Source: Burkholderia plantarii
GTDB lineage: Bacteria > Pseudomonadota > Gammaproteobacteria > Burkholderiales > Burkholderiaceae
Length of the DNA: 64,000 nucleotides
Assembly: GCF_001411805.1 (NCBI RefSeq)
Contig: NZ_CP007213.1
Span: forward strand, 1,116,001 to 1,180,000
Reading direction: 5' to 3'
This document shows, piece by piece, positions 1 through 11,128 of this stretch. The number at the start of each line of letters is the position of its first letter. Position 1 is the stretch's first letter. Below the pieces are notes generated by a model. That model was given only the letters and a program-made list of their open reading frames with translations, was not told the origin of the DNA and made no database searches. The translations under genes were made by a program, and so were the position numbers.

Positions 1-258
1 GGCGCGCGAGCCGCCATTTCATGGGGGGCGTGCAGAAAACCCGATGCTTGCACGGCACCGCCGGCGGCGCGGCGGTTCATTTTTTTTCGCACCTTGCGCG
101 CGTGGCGAAAGCGTCTACAGTGAAGACAACCGGCGCCGCCGGCCGCGCGATCAGGCCCGCGCGCGCCGCCCGCCGGCCGTCCCGCGCACACCGGGCCGAC
201 CAGGCCGCCAGCGGTGTGCGTGGCCGTTTGCATTCTCGTTACGGCAAAGGCGGCACCC

Positions 259-546
259 ATGCAGATCCACTTCCCGAACGAAGCTCCCGCCTATTCGGGG
301 CGTGAGCTGACGCTGGCCTTCACGGCGCTGGTCGATGGCGAACGGGTGCAGTGCCAGATCACGGCCGAGGCGCTCGAATCGCATTTCGGCGCGGCCTCGC
401 CGCGCTTCGAGGACATGGTGGGGGCGTTCTCGACACACCGGCCGCGCATCGAGGCCGCCGCCCGGCGGCTGCTTGCCGACACGCGGGCGCGCTGCGTGAC
501 GCTGCGCAGCGGCTACGTGAGGTTCTACGAGGCGAATCTGGATTGA
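259..546 (+). CDS. DUF1488 family protein
   Basis: A 95-residue protein that resembles the DUF1488 family, small soluble proteins of unknown function common in Burkholderia. The start chosen is the ATG that begins MQIHFPNEAP; the open frame extends upstream, but the extra residues look like translated leader. No clear ribosome binding site is visible. The protein has no signal peptide or membrane segment and ends with the family-like tail GYVRFYEANLD. It converges on the lytic transglycosylase gene 64 bases downstream. The 258 bases before it contain no recognisable gene. No function should be assigned. Confidence 0.75.
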   Translation: MQIHFPNEAPAYSGRELTLAFTALVDGERVQCQITAEALESHFGAASPRFEDMVGAFSTHRPRIEAAARRLLADTRARCVTLRSGYVRFYEANLD

Positions 547-610
547 CGGCGGCTCGACGGCGCCGGGCCGGGCCGGCGCGGGCGGTCTACTTCGCGGCTT
601 GCTTGGTGGC

Positions 611-1279
611 TTACTGCGCGCGCGAACGCGAGATCGCCGCGCGCCGGTCGTCCGGGTCCGCGTCGGAGGCGGCGGGCGCGTCGGGTACGTTCAGCACGGC
701 GGGCCGCAGGTTCTTGTCGAACTCCTCGGCGCGCAGCCGGATCTTCTGCGCATAGGCCTGCGAGCCGCCGTAGCGGCGCATCGCGGTATCGAGGTCGCCG
801 TTGGCGGCCTGCATGTAGCCGTAGAGGATCGCGGAGCCCGCGTTGATGTTGGCGGTGGGCTCGGTCAAATCCTTCACGTTGCGCAGCAGCCCGCGATGCA
901 CGGACGGCACGACCTGCATGAGCCCGGTGGCGCCGTTCGCGCCCTTCGCCTTCTCGCGAAAGCGCGACTCGATCGAGATGATCGCGAGCAGCACGGCGGG
1001 CGGCAGCGAATACTTCGCGGCGGCCAGCGAGACGGCGTCGGAGATCTGCTCGGCCTTCTGCTTCGCGACGCCGAACTTGCGGATCAGGTAGATGGATACC
1101 GGCCCCCTGGCCGGCGCGCCGGCCTGCGCGAGCGGCGCGGATGCGATCGCTTCCGGGGCGGCGGCCGATGCCGCGACGGCGGGCACGGGCGCGGCGGCAT
1201 CCGCCGCCGCCGCGAATGCCACGGGCGCCGCGCAAACGCAGACGAGCAGGAGAACGATCGAACAGGGGACGCGCCGCAT
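611..1279 (-). CDS. Lytic transglycosylase, SLT domain, exported
   Basis: A 222-residue murein lytic transglycosylase expected to cleave the MurNAc-GlcNAc bond of peptidoglycan in the periplasm. The N-terminus (MRRVPCSIVLLLVCVCAAPV) is a signal peptide, followed by an Ala/Pro-rich linker to about residue 60. The SLT core is clear: AIISIESRFREKAKG contains the catalytic Glu in the usual ES.F context, then GATGLMQVVPS and NINAGSAILYGYM. The start is the ATG directly before the signal peptide. The frame stays open upstream into the permease gene but has no family similarity there. The C-terminal 30 residues are charged and probably disordered. The partner of the enzyme (secretion system or cell-wall turnover) cannot be told from context. 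Confidence 0.85.
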   Translation of the reverse strand: MRRVPCSIVLLLVCVCAAPVAFAAAADAAAPVPAVAASAAAPEAIASAPLAQAGAPARGPVSIYLIRKFGVAKQKAEQISDAVSLAAAKYSLPPAVLLAIISIESRFREKAKGANGATGLMQVVPSVHRGLLRNVKDLTEPTANINAGSAILYGYMQAANGDLDTAMRRYGGSQAYAQKIRLRAEEFDKNLRPAVLNVPDAPAASDADPDDRRAAISRSRAQ

Positions 1280-1383
1280 GGGTCTCGGGAAACGCAACCG
1301 GGGGGCACAGTATAGCCACCCCGGCGCCGGCATGGACGACGAACGCGGCACCGGCTCGGCGCGGTCCGGACCGGCGGCGGGGC

Positions 1384-2685
1384 TCAATCGGCGCCCAGGT
1401 AGAAGTAGCGGAACAGGAACACGATCGCGATGATCCACACCACCCCCTTCACTTCCTTCAGGCGGCCCGTCAGCAGCTTGAGCCCGGCATAGGCGATGAA
1501 GCCGAACGCCACGCCGTTGGCGATCGAGTAGGTGAACGGCATCAGCAGCGCGGTCAGCGCGGCGGGCACGGCCTCGGTGGCGTCGTCCCACGGCACGTCC
1601 ACCATGTCGCGCAGCATCAGGCACGACACGTAGAGCAGTGCCGGCGCGGTGGCGTAGGCGGGCACCACGCCCGCCAGCGGCGCGATGAACAGGCAGGCGA
1701 GAAACAGCACGGCCACGGTCACCGCGGTCATGCCGGTGCGGCCGCCCGCCTGCACGCCCGAGGCGCTTTCGATGTAAGCGGTGGTCGAGGAGGTGCCGAG
1801 CACCGAGCCCGCCACGATCGCGGTGCTGTCGGCCAGCAGCGCGCGGTTCAGGCGATGCATCTTGCCGTCCACCAGCAGGCCCGCGCGGTTGGCCACGCCC
1901 ATCAGCGTGCCGGTGGCATCGAACAGCTCGACCAGGAAGAACACCAGGATCACGTTGATCACGCCGGTGGCGAGCGCGGCGTGGATGTCGAGCTGGAACA
2001 GCGTGGGCGAGATCGACGGCGGCGCCGAGACGATGCCGTGGAACTGGTTGCCGCCGAAGAAGAACGACAGCACGGTCACCGCGACGATGCCGATCAGGAT
2101 CGCGCCGCGCACGCGCAGCGCGTCGAGCGTGACGATCGTGAGGAAGCCGATGATGGCGAGGATCGTGGTGGGCGCGTGCAGGTTGCCGAGCGTGACGAGC
2201 GTGGCCGGGCTGCCGACGATCACGCCGGCCGTCTTCAGCGAGATGATGCCGAGGAACAGGCCGATGCCGGCCGTGATCGCCACGCGCAGCGTCTTCGGGA
2301 TGCCGTTGATGATCGCCTCGCGCACGCGGAACAGCGTGACCACCAGGAACAGGCAGCCCGAGATGAACACGGCGCCGAGCGCGGCCTGCCACGTGAAGCC
2401 CATGCCCTTGACCACCGCGTAGGCGAAGTAGGCATTCAGGCCCATGCCGGGCGCGCAGGCCACCGGGTAGTTCGCGTAGAGGCCCATGATCAGCGAGGCG
2501 AGCGCGGCCACCAGGCAGGTCGCGACGAACACGGACTCCTTCGGCATGCCCGCGTCGCCGAGGATCGCCGGGTTCACGAAGATGATGTAGGCCATCGTCA
2601 GGAACGTGGTGACGCCCGCGAGCAGCTCCGTGCGCAGGTCGGTGCCGGCCTCGGCGAAGCCGAAATACCGTTTGATCGAGTCCAT
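1384..2685 (-). CDS. NCS2 family purine permease (AzgA-type)
   Basis: A 433-residue multi-spanning inner-membrane permease of the NCS2/AzgA-like group, which imports adenine, guanine or hypoxanthine with protons. Family features are the N-terminal GFAEAGTDLRTELLAGVTTF, MAYIIFVNPAIL, the CAPGMGLNAYFAY loop and GTSSTTAYIESASGVQAGGR. About 12-13 hydrophobic segments are visible. Two ATGs lie 9 bases apart (2694 and 2685); the purine-rich GGAGA at 2695-2699 is well spaced only for the second, so that start is used. Substrate preference among purines cannot be read from sequence. The gene appears monocistronic. Confidence 0.88.
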   Translation of the reverse strand: MDSIKRYFGFAEAGTDLRTELLAGVTTFLTMAYIIFVNPAILGDAGMPKESVFVATCLVAALASLIMGLYANYPVACAPGMGLNAYFAYAVVKGMGFTWQAALGAVFISGCLFLVVTLFRVREAIINGIPKTLRVAITAGIGLFLGIISLKTAGVIVGSPATLVTLGNLHAPTTILAIIGFLTIVTLDALRVRGAILIGIVAVTVLSFFFGGNQFHGIVSAPPSISPTLFQLDIHAALATGVINVILVFFLVELFDATGTLMGVANRAGLLVDGKMHRLNRALLADSTAIVAGSVLGTSSTTAYIESASGVQAGGRTGMTAVTVAVLFLACLFIAPLAGVVPAYATAPALLYVSCLMLRDMVDVPWDDATEAVPAALTALLMPFTYSIANGVAFGFIAYAGLKLLTGRLKEVKGVVWIIAIVFLFRYFYLGAD

Positions 2686-3030
2686 GAAGGGCATTCTCCG
2701 GTCGGTGGTCGTGGTGCGCGACGGTCGTTCGTGTGTGGTACGCGGCCACCTGCTTCGGGTACGGCCTCGGGTACGAAGCAGGGCGGTGGCGCGGCTGGAT
2801 TGCGCGGCTGGATTGTAAACGCAGCGCGATCGCGCGCCTATCGGTTGCGCTGCCACGCGCCGCGCCCGCCGCCGCGTTCCCTTGATGCGGCGCACGCCGG
2901 CGCCGCCCGGCACGCCGCTACCGGCGCGCCACCCGAACCGCTACGATAGCGCTGCGGGCTGCGGTTGCGCGCGGCCTGCCAGCCGAGCAGGCATTCAGCT
3001 ACGATAAATCGCCAAAAAAGCCGCGAGATC
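2686..3030. other. Intergenic region, no gene seen
   Basis: About 345 bases between the NCS2 permease (leftward) and the small ORF/TIGR02594 gene (rightward). It should hold promoters for both directions. An imperfect repeated phrase CTACGATA occurs near 2941 and 2999, but no confident promoter, riboswitch or operator could be assigned. Confidence 0.4.
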
Positions 3031-3144
3031 ATGCCGAACCCATCCGACCCGGTCGCCGTGCCGACCTCCGCGATATCAATATCAATCCGCCGCTCGTTGC
3101 GCATGCATCGATCGCGCGCGGCCGGCGCGAGGCGCGCCGCATGA
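3031..3144 (+). CDS. Candidate 37-residue leader ORF
   Basis: A short open frame beginning MPNPSDPVAVPTSAIS and ending RRAA. Its TGA overlaps the ATG of the next gene as ATGA, an arrangement typical of translational coupling. A purine-rich stretch (AAAAAAGCCGCGAGA) precedes the ATG. It has no similarity to a family I recognise and may be only a chance frame or a degenerate upstream gene. Confidence 0.25.
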   Translation: MPNPSDPVAVPTSAISISIRRSLRMHRSRAAGARRAA

Positions 3145-3590
3145 CGCCGCTCGCGCCGTGGATGCCGGTCGCGTTCGCGGAGGCCGGCGTCGCGCGCGGC
3201 GGCCCCGGCCACAGCAATCCGCGCATCGTCGAATACCACGGCGCGACCCGCATGGCCGGCTACGACGACAAGGTCGCGTGGTGTTCGTCGTTCGTCAACT
3301 GGTGCCTGGCACAGGCCGGGTTCGTCGGCACCGGCTCGGCGCTGGCGCGTTCATGGCTCGACTGGGGCCGGCCGCTCGACGCGCCGGTTCACGGCTGCAT
3401 CGTCGTGCTGACGCGCGGCGCGCCGGACGGCTGGCAAGGCCACGTCGGCTTCTATCTGCGCCATGAGGGCGACGCCATCGTGCTGTTCGGCGGCAATCAG
3501 CTCGACACGGTGCGCGAGCTGGCCTACGACGCCTCGCAGTGGCTCGGCTACCGCTGGCCGGCCACGCAGGCGTTGCGCCCGGGCTCGTGA
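3141..3590 (+). CDS. TIGR02594-type CHAP-like cell wall hydrolase
   Basis: A 149-residue protein matching the TIGR02594 family of small NlpC/P60-CHAP-like proteins, presumed peptidoglycan amidases or endopeptidases. The N-terminal WMPVAFAEAGVARGGPGHSN and the catalytic region DDKVAWCSSFVNWCLAQAG are typical; the Cys of WCSSF is the likely nucleophile, and His in GHVGFYLRHE is the likely general base. There is no signal peptide, so export would need another route. The ATG overlaps the stop of a 37-codon ORF. GAGG around 3129 could serve as ribosome binding site. Confidence 0.75.
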   Translation: MTPLAPWMPVAFAEAGVARGGPGHSNPRIVEYHGATRMAGYDDKVAWCSSFVNWCLAQAGFVGTGSALARSWLDWGRPLDAPVHGCIVVLTRGAPDGWQGHVGFYLRHEGDAIVLFGGNQLDTVRELAYDASQWLGYRWPATQALRPGS

Positions 3591-3975
3591 ACGCCGGGCC
3601 GCGAGCCTTGCACGAAGCTTGCACCGCGCTTGTGCAACGCAGCGGCGGCGCGCCTGGCATGCTTCCTGCCACCTCCTTCATGTCGGTGCCACGTCCGGCA
3701 GCCCCGCCCGAGCTCGCGCAGCGCCGCCCCACGAGGCGTTGCGGGCCGGGCGGCGATCCGTTCGCCAAGCCGACGCCCGGAAAAAATCGGGTTCCGGATG
3801 TAAAAGATTGCAAGGTGCTGTCGCCGAAACGAGATCGGGACTCTACGATGGAAACGTGGGCCGAACCATTCCATGGCCCGGGCACGAGACAGCGCGCAGC
3901 TTTCAAAACCGTAATTCGCCGGACCCGCGCGGTCCGGCATCGCATTCCGATTCATCGGTCGATACGGAGGTCAGC
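3591..3975 (+). other. Intergenic region with probable leader of next gene
   Basis: About 385 bases without a supported gene. The right end carries a good ribosome binding site (GGAGG at 3966-3970) for the small gene at 3976. No terminator with a T-run was found after the TIGR02594 gene, and no confident promoter motif. Confidence 0.35.
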
Positions 3976-4263
3976 ATGTTGAACTGGATCAGTCGTTGGG
4001 CACTGCGGCAAGCCCCCACTCCCGAGAAAGCCGCCGCCTCGATGCTCGTTACGGCCCGCATGGAGCTGTTCGCCGCCGAGCAGCGCGTGATCGACGCGAA
4101 GCTGCAGTCCGATTACTGGCGCACGCGCGTCTCGTTCCTGGAAGAAGTGCAGGAGCGGGGCATCGAGCCGTGGGTGGCCGCAACGTCGGTGGTGCCGGCG
4201 GCGCCCGCCGCCGCGCCGTCCTCGCGCGGCCAGAACGGCCCGCGTCTCGCCACCAGCACCTGA
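3976..4263 (+). CDS. Small hypothetical protein
   Basis: A 95-residue protein I cannot assign to a family. It starts MLNWISRWALRQAPTPEKAA, six bases after a GGAGG ribosome binding site. The middle (about residues 20-60, MLVTARMELFAAEQRVIDAK and following) is predicted helical and heptad-like, perhaps a short coiled coil. The C-terminal third is Ala/Pro-rich and probably disordered. There is no signal peptide. The gene stands alone between the cell-wall hydrolase and the convergent AraC-type regulator. The strong ribosome binding site and normal codon use argue that it is real. Confidence 0.6.
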   Translation: MLNWISRWALRQAPTPEKAAASMLVTARMELFAAEQRVIDAKLQSDYWRTRVSFLEEVQERGIEPWVAATSVVPAAPAAAPSSRGQNGPRLATST

Positions 4264-4401
4264 GTGCCGCCGCGCGACGAGCCTGCCGCGGCGCGCGTCC
4301 GATAGCGCACGCGTCGCGCAGGCAGGTGCGGCCTGGCATTCATCAAGGAGGCCGTGCCGGCCCGCATCGCGCGTGCCTTGCCGTTCGCTTCCCTCGCGTC
4401 C

Positions 4402-5430
4402 TCAGCCGCGTCCCGCCGCCGTTTCCCGCTCGCGCCACGCGGCCGGGCTCAGTCCGCTCCAGCCGCGAAACGCGCGGTAGAACGCGCTCGGTTCCGCGAA
4501 GCCGGCGGCCGTCGCCACGTCGGCCACGGTCAGCGCCGGATCGGCCAGCGCCTCGCAGGCGATCTCGTAGCGCAACGCATCCTTGATGTCCTGATACGAC
4601 GCTCCCTCGTGGCGCAGCTTGCGCCGCAGGGTCGCCTCGGCCACGTGCAGCCGCGCGGCCAGCCCCGCCGCGTCGGGCCAGTCGCCGGGCGGCAGCGCGC
4701 GCAGCATCGCGCGCACGCGGCTCGCCAGCGAATCGGGATTGCGGTATTTGACGATGAAGTTGCCCGGTGCGTTGCGCAGGAACGTCTTCAGCGAGGCGGG
4801 TGTCTGCACCACCGGCAGCGTCGCGAAGGCCGGATCGAAATCGACGTGCGAGTGGGCCTCGCCGAAGCGCAGGTCGTCACAGAAGATCTGCCGATAGTCG
4901 CGCGGGACTTCGGGCGCTGCGCTGCGCAGGCACGCGCTCAGCACCGGGATGCGGCGCCCGGTCAGCCAGCAGGTGAGCCCGTAGACGAGGATGAAATAGG
5001 TGGCGTAGGTGAACGCGGGCGGCGCCGCGGCGGTGTCGCGATGCACGAAGCGCAGGCGCACGCGCGTGGCGTCGGCGTCGAGTTCGGCGTGCAGGTCGTC
5101 GAGCACGCCGCGCATCACGCCGATCGCGCGCGCCAGCGCGCCGAGCCCGGTGCGCGAGCCGAGCGCCGCCTGGCTCATCGCGACGAACGTGCCGCTGCGC
5201 ATCGGGTGTGAATCCTGGCCGAAGAATTCGTCGTCGAGCGTGCGTGCGATCGCATTCCATAGCGCGCCGTACTGGCGCGCGCTCACGTGCGCATCGGGCG
5301 CCGCGAGCCCCGCCGCTGCGATGCCGGCCTGCGCGAGCAGCCGGTCGCGATCGGCGCCGCGCCGGTGCGCCAGCGCGAGGCTCGTCTCGACGAGGCGGGC
5401 GGAAACGGTTCCCTTGTCGGTGGCTTTCAT
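4402..5430 (-). CDS. AraC family regulator (likely of valine operon)
   Basis: A 342-residue AraC-type activator. Residues about 20-200 resemble the arabinose-binding-type sensor domain found in MmsR/OruR-like regulators; residues about 245-335 form the double helix-turn-helix (AGLAARLHVAEATLRRKLR, then LTVADVATAAGFAEPSAFYR). It is divergent from the acyl-CoA dehydrogenase operon with about 208 bases between start codons, so regulation of that operon is the simplest inference, analogous to MmsR in Pseudomonas. The chosen ATG gives the usual family length; an upstream in-frame ATG at 5514 would add 28 residues without any visible ribosome binding site. Confidence 0.8.
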   Translation of the reverse strand: MKATDKGTVSARLVETSLALAHRRGADRDRLLAQAGIAAAGLAAPDAHVSARQYGALWNAIARTLDDEFFGQDSHPMRSGTFVAMSQAALGSRTGLGALARAIGVMRGVLDDLHAELDADATRVRLRFVHRDTAAAPPAFTYATYFILVYGLTCWLTGRRIPVLSACLRSAAPEVPRDYRQIFCDDLRFGEAHSHVDFDPAFATLPVVQTPASLKTFLRNAPGNFIVKYRNPDSLASRVRAMLRALPPGDWPDAAGLAARLHVAEATLRRKLRHEGASYQDIKDALRYEIACEALADPALTVADVATAAGFAEPSAFYRAFRGWSGLSPAAWRERETAAGRG

Positions 5431-5638
5431 GCGGGGCTCGGCGTGGCGGTGCGCGATCGCGGACGCGAGCGCGGTATGGCAAAAACGATCATTGTAATTG
5501 AGTGCGGCGAGCATCGATACGGCACGCGCGCTTGCCTACACTGACGGGACTGCAGCACCGCGCACCCGCGCCACGAACGATCAGGCCGCGCCGCCCCAAA
5601 ACGGCGGCGCCGGGCCGCCGACAGGAGACACGCCCGCC

Positions 5639-6778
5639 ATGGATGCGCTCTACACCGAAGACCAGCGGATGATTCGCGATACGGTCCGGGATTTTTCCAC
5701 CGAAGTGCTGGCGCCGAACGCGGCGCGATGGGACCAGGACGGCGCGCTGCCCGACGGCGTGGTCGCGCAGCTCGGCGAACTCGGCCTGCTCGGCATGGTG
5801 GTGCCCTCCGAGTGGGAAGGCTCCTATACCGACTACATCGCCTATGCGCTCGCGGTGGAGGAAATCGCGGCCGGCTGCGCCTCGTGCGCGACGCTGATGA
5901 GCGTGCAGAACTCGGTCTGCTGCGGCCCGATCCTCAGCTACGGCACCGACGCGCAGCGCGATCGCTGGCTGCGCGGGCTGGCCTCGGGCCGCATGATCGG
6001 CTCGTTCTGCCTGACCGAGCCGCAGGCCGGCTCGGAGGCCAACAACCTGCGCACGCGCGCGGTGTTGAAGGACGGCCGCTGGGTGCTCGACGGCAGCAAG
6101 CAGTTCATCTCGAACGCGTCGCGCGCCGCGGTGGCGATCGTTTTTGCCATGACCGATCCCGAGCAGGGCAAGCGCGGCCTGTCGGCCTTCATCGTGCCCA
6201 CCGACACGCCGGGCTTCCAGGTCGGCAAGCCCGAGAAGAAGCTGGGCATCCGTGCCTCGGACACCTGCCCGATCACGCTCGAACACTGCGAGATCCCCGA
6301 GGAGAACCTGCTCGGCGCGCGCGGCGAGGGCCTCAAGATCGCGTTGTCGAATCTCGAGGGCGGGCGCATCGGCATCGCAGCGCAGGCGGTGGGCATCGCG
6401 CGCGCGGCGTTCGACAAGGCGCGCCGCTACGCGGCCGAGCGCACCCAGTTCGGCAAGCCGATCGCCGAGCATCAGGCGATCGCCGAAAAGCTCGCCGACA
6501 TGGCCACCGAGCTGAACGCGGCGCGCCTGCTCGTGCATCACGCCGCGCGGCTGCGCACGGCGGGCCTGCCGTGCCTGTCGGAAGCCTCGCAGGCCAAGCT
6601 GTTCGCCTCCGAGATGTCGGAGAGGGTCTGCACCGCCGCGATCCAGATCCACGGCGGTTACGGCTACCTGGCCGACTACGAGGTGGAGCGCCATTACCGC
6701 GACGCGCGCATCACGCAGATCTACGAAGGCACGAGCGAAGTGCAGCGCATGGTGATCGCGCGGCAGCTGCTGGCATGA
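5639..6778 (+). CDS. Acyl-CoA dehydrogenase (isobutyryl/short-branched)
   Basis: A 379-residue FAD-dependent acyl-CoA dehydrogenase, first gene of the valine catabolic operon. It should oxidise isobutyryl-CoA (or 2-methyl-branched acyl-CoA) to the enoyl-CoA, passing electrons to ETF. The FAD/substrate signature [14 protein letters not shown] and the C-terminal [20 protein letters not shown] are present; the catalytic Glu lies in [11 protein letters not shown]. The start follows an AGGAGA ribosome binding site at about 5622-5628. Substrate range is inferred from the adjacent mmsA and mmsB genes. The gene is divergent from the AraC-type regulator. Confidence 0.9.
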   Translation: MDALYTEDQRMIRDTVRDFSTEVLAPNAARWDQDGALPDGVVAQLGELGLLGMVVPSEWEGSYTDYIAYALAVEEIAAGCASCATLMSVQNSVCCGPILSYGTDAQRDRWLRGLASGRMIGSFCLTEPQAGSEANNLRTRAVLKDGRWVLDGSKQFISNASRAAVAIVFAMTDPEQGKRGLSAFIVPTDTPGFQVGKPEKKLGIRASDTCPITLEHCEIPEENLLGARGEGLKIALSNLEGGRIGIAAQAVGIARAAFDKARRYAAERTQFGKPIAEHQAIAEKLADMATELNAARLLVHHAARLRTAGLPCLSEASQAKLFASEMSERVCTAAIQIHGGYGYLADYEVERHYRDARITQIYEGTSEVQRMVIARQLLA

Positions 6779-6871
6779 GGTGCCGCGGCGCCGCGCGCGG
6801 CCGCCCGGCGTTATGATCACCCCCACACGACGCACGATCACACGCTGCGCGAGATGGAAGGAGACGAGACG

Positions 6872-8566
6872 ATGACGGCGCAGGCTTTCCTCGATGCCCG
6901 CGATTTCCTGTTGCGGCACCGGACCGACTACGACACGGCGTACCGCGAGTTCCGCTGGCCGCAACTGGACGCGTTCAACTGGGCGCTCGACCATTTCGAC
7001 GTGATGGCGCGCGGCAACGCGAGCCCCGCGCTGTGGATCGTCGACGCCATCACCGGCGAGGGCGAGCCGGTGTCGTTCGCGCGCATGTCGGAGCAGTCCT
7101 CGCGGATCGCGAACCATCTGCGCGCGCTCGGCGTGGGCCGCGGCGACCGCATCCTGCTGATGCTGCCGAACCGCGTCGAGCTGTGGGAAACCATGCTCGC
7201 CGCGATGAAGCTCGGCGCCGTGGTGCTGCCGGCCACCACGCAGCTGTCGGCCGACGACATCCGCGATCGCGTGATGGTCGGCGAGGCGCGCTTCGCCGTG
7301 GTCGACGCGGCGGAGGCCGAGAAGTTCGACCAGGCCGGCGTCGATCTCGCGCGCCTGATCGTGGGCGGCGACCGCGCCGGCTGGCTGCGCTACGAGGACG
7401 GCTACACGGCCGACGCCGCGTTCACGCCCGACGCGCCCACCCACGTCCACGACACGCTGCTGCTCTACTTCACGTCGGGCACCACCTCGAAGCCGAAGCT
7501 CGTCGAGCATACCCACTTCACCTATCCGGTGGGCAGCCTCTCGACGATGTACTGGATCGGGTTGCAGCCCGGCGATACCCACTGGAACATCAGCTCGCCG
7601 GGCTGGGCCAAGCACGCCTGGAGCTGCTTGTTCGCGCCCTGGAACGCCGGCGCCTGCGTGTTCGCGTTCAACTACTCGCGCTTCGATCCGCAGCAGGCGC
7701 TCGAGGCGCTGGTGCGCTACGGCGTGACCACGCTGTGCGCGCCGCCCACGGTCTGGCGCATGCTGGTGCAGCAGCCGCTCGCGTCCTACGCGGTCAAGCT
7801 GCGCGAGATCATCGGCGCGGGCGAGCCGCTGAACCCCGAGATCATCGAGCGCGTGCGGCGCGCCTGGGGCGTCACGATCCGCGACGGCTACGGCCAGACC
7901 GAAACCACCTGCCTGATCGGCAACTCGCCGGGCCAGCCGGTGGTGGCCGGCTCGATGGGGCGGCCGATGCCGGGCTACCGGATCGCGCTGCTCGATCCCG
8001 ACGGCGCGCCGGTGGAGGAGGGCGAGATCGCGCTGCCGCTCGACGGCGAGCGCCCCGGCGGGCTGATGACGCGCTACGCGAACCACGCCGACGCCACCGC
8101 CTGGGCGATGCGCGACGGCCATTACCGCACCTCCGACATCGCACTGCGCCGCGACGACGGCTACTACCTCTACATCGGCCGCGCCGACGACGTGTTCAAG
8201 TCGTCCGACTATCGCCTGAGCCCGTTCGAACTCGAGAGCGTGCTGATCGAGCACGAGGCGATCGCCGAGGCGGCCGTGGTGCCGAGTCCCGATCCGCTGC
8301 GGCTCGCGGTGCCGAAGACCTTCATCACGCTGCGCGCCGGCTTCGAGCCGGGCGAGGCGCTCGCGCGCGACATCTTCCGCTTCTCGCGCGAGAAGCTCGC
8401 GCCGTACAAGCGCATTCGCCGCCTGCAGTTCGCGGAGCTTCCGAAGACGATCTCGGGAAAGATCCGCCGCGTGGAGCTGCGGCGCCGCGAGATCGAGCGC
8501 GACGCCGATCCGGCCGCGCGCATGCCCGACGAGTACTGGGAAGAGGATTTCCCGAGCCAGTCGTAA
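6872..8566 (+). CDS. AMP-dependent acyl-CoA synthetase
   Basis: A 564-residue ANL-superfamily acyl-CoA ligase that activates a carboxylic acid through an acyl-adenylate. The P-loop-like motif YFTSGTTSKPKLVEH, DGYGQTETT, the YRTSDIALR hinge region and the C-terminal catalytic Lys in PKTISGKIRR are intact. Two in-frame ATGs exist; the second (6872) is used because GGAAGGAG lies 8 bases before it. The gene sits between the acyl-CoA dehydrogenase and mmsA, so the likely substrate is isobutyrate or a related short branched acid, which would let the operon use free acids as well as valine. This substrate is an inference. Confidence 0.85.
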   Translation: MTAQAFLDARDFLLRHRTDYDTAYREFRWPQLDAFNWALDHFDVMARGNASPALWIVDAITGEGEPVSFARMSEQSSRIANHLRALGVGRGDRILLMLPNRVELWETMLAAMKLGAVVLPATTQLSADDIRDRVMVGEARFAVVDAAEAEKFDQAGVDLARLIVGGDRAGWLRYEDGYTADAAFTPDAPTHVHDTLLLYFTSGTTSKPKLVEHTHFTYPVGSLSTMYWIGLQPGDTHWNISSPGWAKHAWSCLFAPWNAGACVFAFNYSRFDPQQALEALVRYGVTTLCAPPTVWRMLVQQPLASYAVKLREIIGAGEPLNPEIIERVRRAWGVTIRDGYGQTETTCLIGNSPGQPVVAGSMGRPMPGYRIALLDPDGAPVEEGEIALPLDGERPGGLMTRYANHADATAWAMRDGHYRTSDIALRRDDGYYLYIGRADDVFKSSDYRLSPFELESVLIEHEAIAEAAVVPSPDPLRLAVPKTFITLRAGFEPGEALARDIFRFSREKLAPYKRIRRLQFAELPKTISGKIRRVELRRREIERDADPAARMPDEYWEEDFPSQS

Positions 8567-8649
8567 TCGATCGCCGTGCGCCGCGGCGCGCGGTTCCGAG
8601 TCACCGGCCGGCCGCGCGCGACGCGGCGGCCTTCAAGGAGAGCCGAACC

Positions 8650-10179
<1,530 letters not shown>

Positions 10180-10225
10180 CGGCGCGCGCCGCGAGCCTCC
10201 CGACCAACCAACCCGGAGACGCACG

Positions 10226-11128
10226 ATGAAGATCGGATTTATCGGCCTCGGCCACATGGGGGCGCCGATGGCGCTGAACCTCGTGAAGGCCGGCCACGAG
10301 GTACACGCGTTCGACCTGAACGCCGACGCGCTGCGGCTGGTGGCCGACGGCGGCGCCGCGCTGGCGCGCACGGCGCGCGAGGCGGCCGCCGATGCCGCGT
10401 TCGTGATCACCATGCTGCCGGCGGCGGCCCACGTGCGCGCCGCGCTGACGGCCGCCGACGGCGTGCTGGCCGGCCTCGCGCCCGGCGCGACCGTGATCGA
10501 TTCGAGCACCATCGATCCGGCCAGCGCGCAGGCGTTCGGCGAGCTGGTGCGCGCGCGCGGCGGCGCGTTCGTGGACGCGCCGGTGTCGGGCGGCACCGGC
10601 GGCGCGGCGGCCGGCACGCTGACCTTCATGGTGGGCGGCCCCGCGGCCGATTTCGAGCGGGTCGGCCCGGTGCTGCGCGCGATGGGCAAGAACCTCGTGC
10701 ATTGCGGCGCGGTGGGGATGGGGCAGGTCGCGAAGATCTGCAACAACCTCGTGCTCGGCGTCTCGATGGCGGGCGTGGCCGAATCGATGGCGCTCGGCGC
10801 CGCGCTCGGCATCGACCCGAAGGTGCTGGGCGGCATCCTCAGCACCTCCACCGGCCGCTGCTGGAGTGCCGACACCTACAACCCCTATCCGGGCGTGATC
10901 GAGACCGCGCCGGCCTCGCGCGGCTACACCGGCGGCTTCGGCACCGACCTGATGCTGAAGGACCTGGGCCTGGCCGGCGACGCCGCGAAACAGGCGCGCC
11001 AGCCCGTCTATCTCGGTGCGCTCGCGCAGCAGCTCTACCAGACGCTGAGCAGCCGCGGCGACGGCAAGCTCGACTTCTCGGCGGTGATCCGCCTCTACCA
11101 GCAACCCGCCAACGAGACCCCGCGATGA
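10226..11128 (+). CDS. mmsB: 3-hydroxyisobutyrate dehydrogenase
   Basis: A 300-residue NAD-dependent beta-hydroxyacid dehydrogenase that oxidises 3-hydroxyisobutyrate to methylmalonate semialdehyde, feeding MmsA. The Rossmann start GFIGLGHMGAPMALNL, the substrate motif DAPVSGGTGGA, and the catalytic-Lys helix GQVAKICNN are all present; GGFGTDLMLKDLGLA is the usual C-terminal signature. The ribosome binding site CCCGGAGA precedes the ATG. Its stop overlaps the start of the enoyl-CoA hydratase gene (ATGA), indicating translational coupling. Confidence 0.93.
   Translation: MKIGFIGLGHMGAPMALNLVKAGHEVHAFDLNADALRLVADGGAALARTAREAAADAAFVITMLPAAAHVRAALTAADGVLAGLAPGATVIDSSTIDPASAQAFGELVRARGGAFVDAPVSGGTGGAAAGTLTFMVGGPAADFERVGPVLRAMGKNLVHCGAVGMGQVAKICNNLVLGVSMAGVAESMALGAALGIDPKVLGGILSTSTGRCWSADTYNPYPGVIETAPASRGYTGGFGTDLMLKDLGLAGDAAKQARQPVYLGALAQQLYQTLSSRGDGKLDFSAVIRLYQQPANETPR

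Noticed and set aside
1141..2949. 602-codon plus-strand frame opposite the permease
   Set aside because: Composition of an antisense frame; the minus strand shows clear transmembrane permease sequence.
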